Source of the DNA: CALGFI01 sp963786805
GTDB lineage: Bacteria > Actinomycetota > UBA4738 > HRBIN12
Assembly (NCBI GenBank): GCA_963786805.1
Contig: CAWBAK010000006.1
Coordinates: 124,001-188,000 of the forward strand
Reading direction: 5' to 3'
DNA length: 64,000 nucleotides
The notes under the pieces are model-generated. The model did no database searches and was not told where the DNA came from. It saw nothing but the letters and a program-made list of their open reading frames with translations. Made by a program: the position numbers and the translations under genes. Shown here one piece after another: positions 26,263 through 34,507 of this stretch. Position 1 is the first letter of the stretch. Each line of letters starts with the position of its first letter.

Positions 26263-26388
26263 AATGGCCAGCGCGAACCACTACGGTCGGAGCCCTCGGC
26301 GCCTCATAGGAGAGAGGTCGGGTCCGTCCGATACGAGCTTGAATGGCGGCGCCGCCGAAGCGCGGTCCCTGTAACGAACGATGCGACC

Positions 26389-27150
26389 CTACGCGCCGGC
26401 TCGCAGGACCTCGAGGAACGCCGACTCGGTAGCCGGGGACGGGGAGGCTCCGAGCTCGTCCGCGAGCTTCGTCCTGAGTCGCTCATATACGGCGAGGGCT
26501 TGCGCCGTGTTCCCGGCGGCCGCGTGCGCCTCCATCAGGAGCACGTGGCCGGTCTCACGGTACGGCTCGAGCTCGACCACGAGCTCGCCATCGGTCGCCG
26601 CCCCAACCGCGTCGTGGTTCGCGAGCGCGGCCCGACCCCGTACCTCGAGGGCACGCACGCGCACTTGGCGCAGGTGCTCCCGGCGGCGTTCAACCCAGAC
26701 ACCGGCGTCACCGGCAAGGAAGGATCGACGGGCGATCGCGTTCGCGACGAGGGCTGCCCCGACCGCGCCGGGTAGATCGTCGGCCCGCAGTGCGGCCTCC
26801 GCCTCGTGGATCGCGGCGCTCGCGGCCTCGACGTCGACCCAGGTTTTCGCCGGCAAACGGAGCTGGTAGCAGCCGAACGCATGCTCGATGCTCGCGGGCG
26901 CGCCAGCCTCGTCGAGCACCACACGGAGCTTGCTGACGAGCGCGCGAAGCGCGGTCTGCCACGCCCTCGGAGGAGAACCGTCCCAGACGATGTCGGCGAG
27001 TTCCTCGAGGGGGATCGCCCGGTCCCGTTCCCACGCCAAAACGGTGAGCGTCAGACGGCCCTGCCTTCCCGGGAGGCGTCGCTCGGGCACGAGAGTGACC
27101 CCATGTTCGATCGCGACGTTCCCTGCAAGGTAGAGGCGCAGCGTCATCAT
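26389..27150 (-). CDS. SARP/BTAD-domain transcriptional regulator
   Basis: A 253-residue regulator of the AfsR/EmbR type. Residues ~1-95 form a winged-helix DNA-binding domain (RRLPGRQGRLTLTVLAWERD, IPLEELADIVWDG, ALRALVSKLRVVLDE). Residues ~100-250 are the bacterial transcriptional activation domain of TPR-like helices (WVDVEAASAAIHEAEAAL, LEPYRETGHVLLMEAHAAAG, ALAVYERLRTKLADELG). The length fits stand-alone SARPs without an NB-ARC part. Starts at the ATG pair 27150/27147 after GGGGA. It is divergent from the DUF1059 gene. No antibiotic cluster is adjacent, so its target is unclear. Confidence 0.85.
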   Translation of the reverse strand: MMTLRLYLAGNVAIEHGVTLVPERRLPGRQGRLTLTVLAWERDRAIPLEELADIVWDGSPPRAWQTALRALVSKLRVVLDEAGAPASIEHAFGCYQLRLPAKTWVDVEAASAAIHEAEAALRADDLPGAVGAALVANAIARRSFLAGDAGVWVERRREHLRQVRVRALEVRGRAALANHDAVGAATDGELVVELEPYRETGHVLLMEAHAAAGNTAQALAVYERLRTKLADELGASPSPATESAFLEVLRAGA

Positions 27151-27210
27151 GTCCCCAACGTTCGCCCAACCGGCCGTCCGTAGTATCCGGCAACCGAAGG
27201 AGGTAGTCGC

Positions 27211-27363
27211 ATGATCAAGGAAGTGCAATGCGAGTGCGGCTTCTACGCGCGCGGGACGGAGGAGGACCTCGTGCCCGTCGTGCAGGCGCACGGGAAGGCC
27301 AAGCACGGTATGGACGTCACGGCCGAGCAGGTCGTCGCGCAGCTGAAGCCGTTCGAGGCCTGA
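27211..27363 (+). CDS. DUF1059 family small protein
   Basis: A 50-residue protein: MIKEVQCECGFYARGTEED, LVPVVQAHGKAKHGMD, VTAEQVVAQLKPFEA. The CECG pair with HGKAKHG is the DUF1059 signature, a likely small metal- or zinc-ribbon-like fold. AAGGAGGT precedes the ATG at good spacing. It leads a plus-strand group of small genes (SRPBCC, DUF1801, DHFR-like). Confidence 0.82.
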   Translation: MIKEVQCECGFYARGTEEDLVPVVQAHGKAKHGMDVTAEQVVAQLKPFEA

Positions 27364-27374
27364 ACGACCGAGCC

Positions 27375-27821
27375 GTGAATGTCGACGTCGTCACCGAGAT
27401 CGAGATCGCTCGCCCCCGCGAAGAGGTGGCGTCCTTCGCCGCGGACCCGACGAACGCGACGACCTGGTACCGCAACATCGACGCGATGACGTGGGAGACC
27501 TCGCCGCCGCTCGCCGTAGGCTCGAGGGTCCGGTTCCGCGCCCGCTTCCTCGGCCGGACCCTCGAGTACACGTACGAGGTCGTCGAGCTCGTTCCGGCGG
27601 AGCGGCTCGTGATGTCGATGGCGGCGGGTCCCTTCCCGATGGAGACCTCGTACCGATGGGAAGACACGGCCGACGGGACGAGGATGACGCTGCGGAACCG
27701 CGGCCAGCCGGCGCGCTCCATGCAGATGCTCGAGGGCGTCGTCTCGGCGGCGATGCGGAGGGCGAACAGGGCCGACCTCGCCCGGCTCAAGGCGCTGCTC
27801 GAGGCGAGTGAGGTCGCGTAA
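27375..27821 (+). CDS. SRPBCC-family protein
   Basis: A 148-residue START-like protein: VTEIEIARPREEVASFAADP, TNATTWYRNIDAMTWE, GSRVRFRARFLGRTLEYTYE, VVELVPAERLVMSMA, TSYRWEDTADGTRMTLRNRG. This is the polyketide-cyclase/dehydrase-type lipid-transport fold. GTG 27375 lies 12 bp after the DUF1059 stop, so the pair is co-transcribed; an earlier start would overlap that gene. Confidence 0.82.
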   Translation: MNVDVVTEIEIARPREEVASFAADPTNATTWYRNIDAMTWETSPPLAVGSRVRFRARFLGRTLEYTYEVVELVPAERLVMSMAAGPFPMETSYRWEDTADGTRMTLRNRGQPARSMQMLEGVVSAAMRRANRADLARLKALLEASEVA

Positions 27822-27878
27822 CCGCTCTTCCACGACCGTGCCATGATGCCCGGACCACCGAACGGCTGAGGACGAGTC

Positions 27879-28250
27879 ATGGAGAAGCCGAAGAGCGTCC
27901 AGGCGTACTTCGCGTCGCTGCCCAAGGAACAGCGGTCCCCGCTCCAGAAGCTGCGCGAGACCATCGCGGCTGCGGCGCCCGATGCCGAGGAAGGCATCAC
28001 GTACAGCATGCCGGGGTTCCTGCTCGGCGGGAAAGGGTTCGTCGCCTACGCCGCGTTCAAGGATCACTACAGCTTCTTCCCGATGAGCACGAAGGCGATC
28101 GACGCGCACCGCGACGAGCTCGGAGCGCGCGTGACCGGCAAGGGAACGATCAGCTTCGAGTACGGCCGGCCGCTGCCGACCGCGCTCGTGAAGAAAGTCG
28201 TCAAGACACGCCTGGCCGAGGCCACCGCCAGACAGATCAAGCGGAAGTGA
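27879..28250 (+). CDS. DUF1801 family protein
   Basis: A 123-residue DUF1801/YdhG-like protein (the 'iron chaperone' fold related to frataxin-like proteins): VQAYFASLPKEQRSPLQKLR, EGITYSMPGFLLGGKGFVAY, HYSFFPMSTKAI, and GTISFEYGRPLPTALVKKVV. No proven activity. ATG 27879. A second member sits at 35643-36123. Confidence 0.83.
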   Translation: MEKPKSVQAYFASLPKEQRSPLQKLRETIAAAAPDAEEGITYSMPGFLLGGKGFVAYAAFKDHYSFFPMSTKAIDAHRDELGARVTGKGTISFEYGRPLPTALVKKVVKTRLAEATARQIKRK

Positions 28251-28274
28251 GCAAGACCATCGAGGACTCCTGAC

Positions 28275-28836
28275 GTGGCCGAGCTCATCTATTCCGCGAT
28301 CACGTCGCTCGACGGCTACGTCGCCGACGAGGAGGGCAACTTCGACTGGGCCGAGCCGGACCACGAGGTCCACGCGTTCGTCAACGACCTGGAACGGCCG
28401 ATCGGCACCTACCTCTTCGGCCGCCGGATGTACGAGGTGATGACGTACTGGGAGACCGCGCACACGGTCCCGGACCAACCACCGGAGATCCTCGACTTCG
28501 CGCAGATCTGGCGGGCGGCCGACAAGGTCGTCTACTCCACGACGCTCGAGGACGGCATCGACCGCCCGGACGCGGATCGAGCGCGAGTTCGACCCCGATG
28601 TCGTGAGGCAGATGAAGGAGACGGCCGAGCGCGACCTCGGCATCGGGGGTGCCACCCTCGCGGCGCGAGCGATCGCGGCGGGCCTGGTGGACGAGCTCCA
28701 CCTGTTCGTCACGCCGGTCGTCGTCGGAGGGGGCACGCGCTCCCTGCCCGACGGCGTTCGGTGGGACCTCGATCTGGCGGACGAACGCCGGTTCGGCAAC
28801 GGCGTCGTCTACCTTCGCTATCGCACGAGAACCTGA
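28275..28836 (+). CDS. Dihydrofolate reductase-family protein (one frameshift)
   Basis: Two frames join into a ~187-residue RibD_C-like protein: AELIYSAITSLDGYVADEEG, GTYLFGRRMYEVMTYWE, DKVVYSTTLED, then TRIEREFDPDVVRQMKE, DLGIGGATLAARAIAAGLVD, ELHLFVTPVVVGGGTRSLP, VVYLRYRT. The frame change is near 28565-28575. GTG 28275 starts 24 bp after the DUF1801 gene. It is convergent with the DUF1697 gene at 28841. Confidence 0.82.
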
Positions 28837-28840
28837 CGTC

Positions 28841-29390
28841 TCACTGCGCCGACTCCATCATCGACAGCAGCTTCGTCGTCGTATTCCAGTTGCGGATCGT
28901 CACGCTCGGGTAGATCGGCGATGAGACGATCCTGCTCAGCCGGCTCGACGTGGCCTTGGCCTCGAGCCTGGAGAAGTAGAGGACACCGGTTCCCGCGTGC
29001 CCGCTGTCCACGGCGGGGTTCGTGGGCACGTGACGGATCGCGGCCCTCGCCGTGAGCGGCTCCTTCACGAAGATGACGTCGTACCGGTACTTCTTCGGGT
29101 CGGACCCGAACCCCTTCGGCGCGCGGTCGACGATGGCGCGCATCTGCTTCCGGGTGCGCACGACCACGGTCGGGACGTAGTCGAACGCGCCGGCGAGCAT
29201 CGCCTCGATCCGCGCGAGTCAGCTCCGCCGCCGGGGTCGCCGGCGCCGTGAACAGCACGTTGCCGCTCTGGATGTAGGTGGCCACGTCCTCGAAGCCGTT
29301 CGCCTCGAAGCAGGCCTTGAGCGCGGGCATCCTGATCAGGTTCTTGCCGCCGACGTTGATCCCGCGGAGGAGGGCGACGTAGCTGGGCAT
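28841..29390 (-). CDS. DUF1697 family protein (one frameshift)
   Basis: Two frames join into a ~183-residue DUF1697 protein: MPSYVALLRGINVGGKNLIR, MPALKACFEANGFEDVATYI and QSGNVLFTAP, then FDYVPTVVVRTRKQMRAIVD, RYDVIFVKEP, VDSGHAGTGVLYFSRLEAKA, and NWNTTTKLLSMM. LLRGINVGGKN and the terminal RNWNTTTKL are diagnostic. The change of frame is near 29,215. ATG 29390 is used. It is divergent from a DHFR-like gene. Function unknown. Confidence 0.84.
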
Positions 29391-29436
29391 CAGGGATGTA
29401 TAGCCTCCCAGAGGGCCGATCGAAAGGACACCGGAG

Positions 29437-30048
29437 ATGAGGAAGCTGAGCGTGAACACCTTCTTGACCCTCGACGGGGTCATGCAGGCTCCCGGCGGAC
29501 CCGGAGAGGACGACAGCGGCGGCTTCGCGCTCGGCGGCTGGTCGGTGAACTACTGGGACGAGCAGATGGGCATGATCATGGGCGAGGCGATGAGCACGCC
29601 GTTCGACCTCGTTCTCGGACGCAAGACCTACGACATCTTCGCCGCCTATTGGCCGCACGCCACGGACGAACTGGGCGCCAAGCCGTTGAACGACGCCACC
29701 AAGTACGTCGCGTCGCGGAGTCGTCCCGCGTTGGAGTGGGGCCCGTCGAAGCTCATCGACGGGGACGCGGCCGAAGGCGTCGCGGCGCTCAAGGAGGAAG
29801 ACGGGCCGGAGCTGCAGGTGCACGGCAGCGGGAACCTGATCCAGACGCTCATGCGCCACAACCTCGTCGACCAGTACCGCCTGTGGGTCTTCCCCCTCGT
29901 CATCGGGTCGGGCAAGCGCCTGTTCTCCGACGGCACCATCCCCTCCGGGCTGAAGCTCGTCGACAGCTTGGTCTCCAGCACGGGGGTCGTGATCGGTACG
30001 TACGAGCCGGCGGGCGAGATCGTCACCGGATCGTTCGCGCTGGAGTGA
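29437..30048 (+). CDS. Dihydrofolate reductase-family protein
   Basis: A 203-residue intact RibD_C-type protein: MRKLSVNTFLTLDGVMQAPG, DLVLGRKTYDIFAAYWPHA, KYVASRSRPALEWGPSKLI, ELQVHGSGNLIQTLMRHNLV, YRLWVFPLVIGSGKRLFSDG. Motifs for NADPH binding are kept (LGRKTY, HGSGNL). ATG 29437. It is convergent with the ligase gene at 30061. It differs clearly from the other four family members here, so it is not a recent copy. Confidence 0.86.
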   Translation: MRKLSVNTFLTLDGVMQAPGGPGEDDSGGFALGGWSVNYWDEQMGMIMGEAMSTPFDLVLGRKTYDIFAAYWPHATDELGAKPLNDATKYVASRSRPALEWGPSKLIDGDAAEGVAALKEEDGPELQVHGSGNLIQTLMRHNLVDQYRLWVFPLVIGSGKRLFSDGTIPSGLKLVDSLVSSTGVVIGTYEPAGEIVTGSFALE

Positions 30049-30060
30049 CGGCGCTCGCCT

Positions 30061-31137
30061 TTACGAACGGCGCGAGCCCAGGATCTCGGCGAGGTCGTAC
30101 GTCACCGGCTCCTGGAGCTGCTCGTACGTGCACGAACGTGGATCGCGGTCGGGGCGCCAGCGCACGAACTGGCCGGTGTGCCGGAGGCGTTCGCCCTCCA
30201 TGTGGTCGTAGCGCACCTCGACCACCCGCTCTGGGCGGAGCGGCACGAACGTCAGGTCCTTGCCGGCGCTCCAACGGCTGCCCTCGGAGTGGCGGGGCGT
30301 TCGCGTTCCCGTCTCTTCCTGCCCCCAGTTCCACGGATGACCCTCGAAGGTGGTGACGAGCGGCTGGAGCTCCTCGTAGAGCTTCCGGCGCTGCGTCATC
30401 GGCAGCGCGCCGACCACGCCGATGTTGGCGAGGTCCCCGTTGTCGTCGTACAGGCCGAGCAGCAGCGAGCCGATCGCGTGGTCGTCCGTCTTGTGCGTTC
30501 GGTAGCCGGCGACGACGCAGTCGGCGGTCCGCGTGTGCTTGATCTTGAACATCACCCGCTTGTCCGGCTGGTACGTCACGTCGAGCGGCTTGGCGATCAC
30601 GCCGTCGAGCCCGGCGCCCTCGAACTCGTCGAACCACCGCTCGGCGACCTCGCGGTCGGTCGTGGCCGGCGTCACGTGGATCGGCGACCTCGCGCCCGCG
30701 AGCGCGTCCTCGAGCAGTCGCCGCCGCTCGGCGAAGGGCTCCTTCATGAGGTTCCGGTCTTCGAGCGCCAGCAGATCGAAGGCCACGAAGTGCGCCGGCG
30801 TCTGCTCGGCCAGGAGCCGCACGCGGCTATCGGCCGGGTGGATCCGCTGCTGGAGCGTCTCGAACTCGAGCCGCTTGCCGCTCGGGTCCGGCACGACGAT
30901 CTCGCCGTCGACGACGGCTCGTTTCGGAAGGTTCGCCTTGACCGCCTCGACGACCTCGGGGAAGTAACGGGTCATCGGCCGCTCGTTCCGGCTGCCGATC
31001 TCGACCTGGTCGCCGTCGCGGAACACGATCGAACGGAACCCGTCCCACTTCGGCTCGTACGAGAAGTCCCCCTTCGGGATCTCGGCGACCGCTTTCGCGA
31101 GCATCGGCTTGACTGGGGGCATCACGGGCAGGCGCAT
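30061..31137 (-). CDS. ligC: ATP-dependent DNA ligase, LigC type
   Basis: A 358-residue ATP-dependent ligase, the same length as mycobacterial LigC. The adenylated lysine is K30 in YEPKWDGFRSIVF (motif I). Further motifs: SRNERPMTRYFPE (Ia), VVDGEIVV (III), HFVAFDLLALED, GLDGVIAKPLD (IV), VMFKIKHTRTADCVV (V). The C-terminal OB-fold ends with PVTYDLAEIL. No Ku, polymerase or nuclease gene is adjacent, so a role in base-excision or gap repair, as proposed for LigC, is more likely than end-joining. ATG 31137. Confidence 0.9.
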   Translation of the reverse strand: MRLPVMPPVKPMLAKAVAEIPKGDFSYEPKWDGFRSIVFRDGDQVEIGSRNERPMTRYFPEVVEAVKANLPKRAVVDGEIVVPDPSGKRLEFETLQQRIHPADSRVRLLAEQTPAHFVAFDLLALEDRNLMKEPFAERRRLLEDALAGARSPIHVTPATTDREVAERWFDEFEGAGLDGVIAKPLDVTYQPDKRVMFKIKHTRTADCVVAGYRTHKTDDHAIGSLLLGLYDDNGDLANIGVVGALPMTQRRKLYEELQPLVTTFEGHPWNWGQEETGTRTPRHSEGSRWSAGKDLTFVPLRPERVVEVRYDHMEGERLRHTGQFVRWRPDRDPRSCTYEQLQEPVTYDLAEILGSRRS

Positions 31138-31204
31138 GCCGGGACGATATCGCTCGCGAGCGCTACTCAGCGAAGGAGCGCTTCGCAGCAGATAGCCGCT
31201 GCCG

Positions 31205-31816
31205 TCAGCACCATCCTCGGCAGGCGACGCGCCTCCAGGTCGAGCCGGGGTACGCGACGGCGACGATCCACCCGGCCACCGACCACTCGAGCGGATCGGC
31301 GAGTGTCTCCTCGAGCTGTCCCTCGCTGATCACGGGCTCGAGCGAGAGCTGATTGCCCGAGATGGTGAACGTCCAGTTGCCGTCGGCGATCTGGATCGTG
31401 TCGCCCTCGACCGAGTACGTCCCGTCGTCGACCTGTTGCTCGTGTTGATCGAGCGACCCGAACCGTGCCGCTTCATCGAAGAAGTGAAAATGTCGTTGCG
31501 GCCTGGCGCCTGAGCAGAGGTCGTCCTTCGCGGCGAGCTCCTCGACGGGGATGTTCGGGAAGAAGTCGCCGACGACGGCCGGCGCTGTCTCACCCAGGCC
31601 GGCATCCTCGAGCCCCGCGACAAGCTGATCGCACGTGTGCACCTGCATCCACCGACCAACCAGTGGGATCGCTGCCGTCGTCGCCTCGGTCTCGACCGCG
31701 TCCGACGGGGCGTAGCCGTCCGAGGACGTCGAGGCGTTCGACGATCCGGCACATGCCGCGAGCACCCCGATGGCGACGGCGAGCGCGCCGAGCCGTCCCG
31801 GAGCGATCCAACGCAT
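31205..31816 (-). CDS. Lipoprotein related to the adjacent anti-sigma sensor domain
   Basis: A 203-residue lipoprotein: signal MRWIAPGRLGALAVAIGVL with lipobox LAAC, a Ser/Thr linker, then LVGRWMQVHTCDQLVAGLED, DDLCSG, DDGTYSVEGDTIQIADGNW and TISGNQLSLEP. The block G-x-W...TC...V, C, GxYxxxGDxxxIxD is shared with the second half of the sensor at 32528-33516 (LQGDWTATYTCEETVAAVD, DGRYELDGDVLTIRD). It is divergent from the sigma gene at 31996. I infer that it and the sensor bind a similar ligand or each other outside the membrane. Confidence 0.72.
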   Translation of the reverse strand: MRWIAPGRLGALAVAIGVLAACAGSSNASTSSDGYAPSDAVETEATTAAIPLVGRWMQVHTCDQLVAGLEDAGLGETAPAVVGDFFPNIPVEELAAKDDLCSGARPQRHFHFFDEAARFGSLDQHEQQVDDGTYSVEGDTIQIADGNWTFTISGNQLSLEPVISEGQLEETLADPLEWSVAGWIVAVAYPGSTWRRVACRGWC

Positions 31817-31995
31817 CCGCTGTCCTCTTGGAACATCGCTTCCTCCCTTCGCCCGACACCAGAGAAGAGCGCGCCGGCCCGCGATGCGTTTAGCGCCCGA
31901 TCGGCTCAGGACGGAAGATGGCCGGAGTTCGGGCGTTCCTCGTCGCGAGCCTGAACGTTCCGAGCCGCGGAGGACTCTTCCGCAGAGAGGAGCAG

Positions 31996-32535
31996 ATGTC
32001 GCAACGGCCGCTTCGCGTCGTGCCGGGCCGAGGGCCCGAGGAGCCTCCGGCGGGCTCGCCGGACGGGCTCGACTTCGACGACTTCTTCGCGACCGAGAGC
32101 GAGGACCTGTTCCGCCGGATGTGGCTGGTCACAAGGAACCGCGCGGAGGCCGAGGAGGTCATGCAGGACGCGTTCCTCAGTCTGTACGAGCGCTGGGATC
32201 GGATGGTCGCCGTCGAGGACCCGAAGGCATACCTCTACCGGACGGCGTTCAACGCGTGGCACAAGCGCTCGCGACGCGCGGCTCGAGCGCTGCGCGCGAC
32301 GCTCACGCCGTCCAGGCGCGACGACGTCGAGGCGGCGGACGCGCGCACGGTGCTGGGCGACGCACTCGCGCACCTGAGCCCGCGGCAGCGAGCCGCGATC
32401 GTGCTGACCGAGCTCCTCGGGTTCTCCTCGGAGGACGCCGGCGACATCTTCGGTGTCCGAGCCGTGACGGCGCGCGTGCTGACCTCGCAGGCGCGGGCCG
32501 CGATGCGTTCATACCTCGGAGGACCCGATGACTGA
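31996..32535 (+). CDS. ECF-type RNA polymerase sigma factor
   Basis: A 179-residue sigma-70 family (group 4) factor. Region 2: DFDDFFATESEDLFRRMWLV, RAEAEEVMQDAFLSLYERWD, DPKAYLYRTAFNAWHKRSRR. Region 4: LGDALAHLSPRQRAAIVLTE, LLGFSSEDAGDIFGVRAVTA, RVLTSQARAAMRS. ATG 31996 has AGAGAGGAGCAG upstream, so I prefer it to the earlier ATG at 31918. Its end overlaps the sensor gene by 8 bp (ATGACTGA), which enforces matched synthesis of sigma and its partner. A close paralogue lies at 40100. Confidence 0.88.
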   Translation: MSQRPLRVVPGRGPEEPPAGSPDGLDFDDFFATESEDLFRRMWLVTRNRAEAEEVMQDAFLSLYERWDRMVAVEDPKAYLYRTAFNAWHKRSRRAARALRATLTPSRRDDVEAADARTVLGDALAHLSPRQRAAIVLTELLGFSSEDAGDIFGVRAVTARVLTSQARAAMRSYLGGPDD

Positions 32536-33516
32536 TCTGCAACTACGCGACGACCTCGACCGCGAGAGCCACCGCGTTTCGCTCGCGCCCGGTGCGGCCG
32601 AGCGCATGTTCGAGCGGCGGGACCGGCGGGACCGGCGGCGCCGAACCGCCACCGTCGTGATCGGCCTCACGTTGTCCGCTGCCGTGACCGCGCTCGTCCT
32701 CACGTCGCTCCCGGGCCGCGACCGCGATGTCCTCACGGACCCGTCGGCGGTCGCGGGCACCTACGAGGCCCGCCTTCCATCGCGCGATCCAGACATCGAG
32801 CGGCTCGGCGTCGGCGGCTGGTTCCACCTCCGGCTGACCGAGGACGGCGTGCTCGAGCTGAACGGGCCGTGGGACGTCGACCTCCCGGGCCCACCCCAGA
32901 CGTTCTCGGTCACGAGGGCGAGCTCGCGACCGACCTCCTCGTCGGCTTCGGCTGCGAGACCGAGGGGACCTACCGGTGGACCCTCGCCGACGGCGAGTTG
33001 ACGCTCTCGCCGCTCGACGACCGGTGCGAGCTGCGGTCGGTGCTGCTGGCGACGAAGGCGTGGACGGCCATCGATCCGGGTCCGCCGCCCGATGCGCTTC
33101 AGGGCGACTGGACCGCGACGTACACGTGCGAGGAAACGGTGGCCGCGGTCGACCGCTCGGATGCCACGCGCGCCGCCATCGCGAATTGGCGCCGATCGAA
33201 CGCGGAGCTCCTCGGGTCCCCCGACCCGACGGATCCCTGCGCCGACTCGCCTCCGCCCCTGTCGTCGACGCTCCGGTTCACCGGCGACCGACTGCTGATC
33301 TTCGACGGGCGGCCGGAGGGCTTCGACGGCCGATACGAACTCGACGGCGACGTCCTCACGATCCGCGACCCACGCACCCGCAACATCAACGGCGAGTACC
33401 AGCTCCGCGTCGAGATCACTCCCGACGCCCTCAGCTTCGAGCTGCTCGGCGAGGGCGCCGCGGATCCGTGGTTCACGGCGACATGGGAGGTCGCGCCGTT
33501 CGTCCGCCGGTCGTGA
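32528..33516 (+). CDS. Membrane-anchored sensor, probable anti-sigma factor (one frameshift)
   Basis: About 329 residues in two frames. The cytoplasmic part is short and charged (MTDLQLRDDLDRESHRVSLA, RMFERRDRRDRRRRT), followed by one membrane span TATVVIGLTLSAAVTALVLT. The extracytoplasmic part has two related beta-rich modules: GTYEARLPSRD...DGVLELNG...GTYRWTLADGELTLSP, then LQGDWTATYTCEETVAAVD to DGRYELDGDVLTIRD. The frame change is near 32,900. No zinc-binding anti-sigma HxxxCxxC motif is present; the assignment as anti-sigma rests on overlap with the sigma gene and topology. The second module resembles the divergent lipoprotein. Confidence 0.72.
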
Positions 33517-33540
33517 GGAGAGTCCGTCTTCAGTCTCGCG

Positions 33541-34422
33541 CTACGGCAGCAGGCTTTCGAGCTCCCGCTCGAACGTGCGCGCGATCTTCCGGTGGCCCGT
33601 TCGATCTGCGTGCGGGTCGCCGAAGAACCTCGTCGAGCAGAACCACGTCCACCTGCAGGCGAGCGCGACATTCACGGGGATCCGACCGCGGCCGGGGACC
33701 ACGACGGTGTTCGCGAAATCGTCGATCCGGAAGGTCGCCGCCACGTCCGCCACCGAGGCACCGGCGTCCTCGTAGGCGGTCGCGAGCGCGGCGTCGAACA
33801 GCGCCCAGGTCCGCTGGTTGGCTCGTGCGAGTGCGCGTCCCCCGGGCACCGATCCCCACAAGCCGAGGAAGGGGTTGTAGTAGGTCATGCCGACGATCGG
33901 CACGCCCGGTCCCGCCGCCGCCGTCAAGGCATCGGCGACCTGCGTGAGCCGCGCCTGCAGCCGCGGGAGCAGGTCGACCGCGCATCCCCTGTCGATCAGG
34001 CCGGTGTCGAAATCAAGGCATCGATCGATGAGGTCGTTCGCACCGATGTCGACCGTGATGAAGGCGACCTGCCCCGGATGCGCTTCCAAGAAGGAGACCG
34101 CCGCGTCGAGCTGCGACCCGGCCGCGTAGCGGCACGGTGAGTTGTTCCCGGTGATCATCGTGCGACTCGTCTCGCCCGAGCAGCCCACGTTCCGAAGGCT
34201 GAGCTCGGGGATCTGCTGACGGATCTCGCGCCACAGATCGTGGACGTACCCCTTGGTGGTCTCGCCTCTTCCGGGCTGGAAGCCGGTCGCCAGCGAGTCG
34301 CCGAGCGCGAGGTAGGAGACGGTTCCGGTCCCCGCGCGAGCCGCCGGGAGGACACCGTGCAGCAGCGAGACGACGAGCGTCACCCCCAGCAACACGGGCG
34401 AAAGCCTCCGCACGAGAATCAC
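33541..34422 (-). CDS. Secreted SGNH/GDSL-family esterase
   Basis: A 293-residue exported hydrolase. Signal MILVRRLSPVLLGVTLVVSL ... AARA. The catalytic Ser is in block I SYLALGDSLATGF; block II Gly is in LRNVGCSGETS; block III has ITVDIGANDLID; and the block V Asp and His are in GDPHADRTGHRKIA near the C-terminus. Likely cleaves ester or lipid substrates outside the cell. It starts with GTG 34422 and converges on the sensor gene at 33516. Confidence 0.88.
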   Translation of the reverse strand: MILVRRLSPVLLGVTLVVSLLHGVLPAARAGTGTVSYLALGDSLATGFQPGRGETTKGYVHDLWREIRQQIPELSLRNVGCSGETSRTMITGNNSPCRYAAGSQLDAAVSFLEAHPGQVAFITVDIGANDLIDRCLDFDTGLIDRGCAVDLLPRLQARLTQVADALTAAAGPGVPIVGMTYYNPFLGLWGSVPGGRALARANQRTWALFDAALATAYEDAGASVADVAATFRIDDFANTVVVPGRGRIPVNVALACRWTWFCSTRFFGDPHADRTGHRKIARTFERELESLLP

Positions 34423-34507
34423 GGTAGTCGATAGGACACCAAGCCCATCGGTACGTCAAACGCGACCACACGGGGAGCCGTCGCAACGCTCTATCGTCGG
34501 GCCTGAA

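Noticed and set aside
30061..31137. An NHEJ locus around the DNA ligase
   Set aside because: No Ku, LigD polymerase or nuclease gene is adjacent. The length and motifs fit the LigC type.
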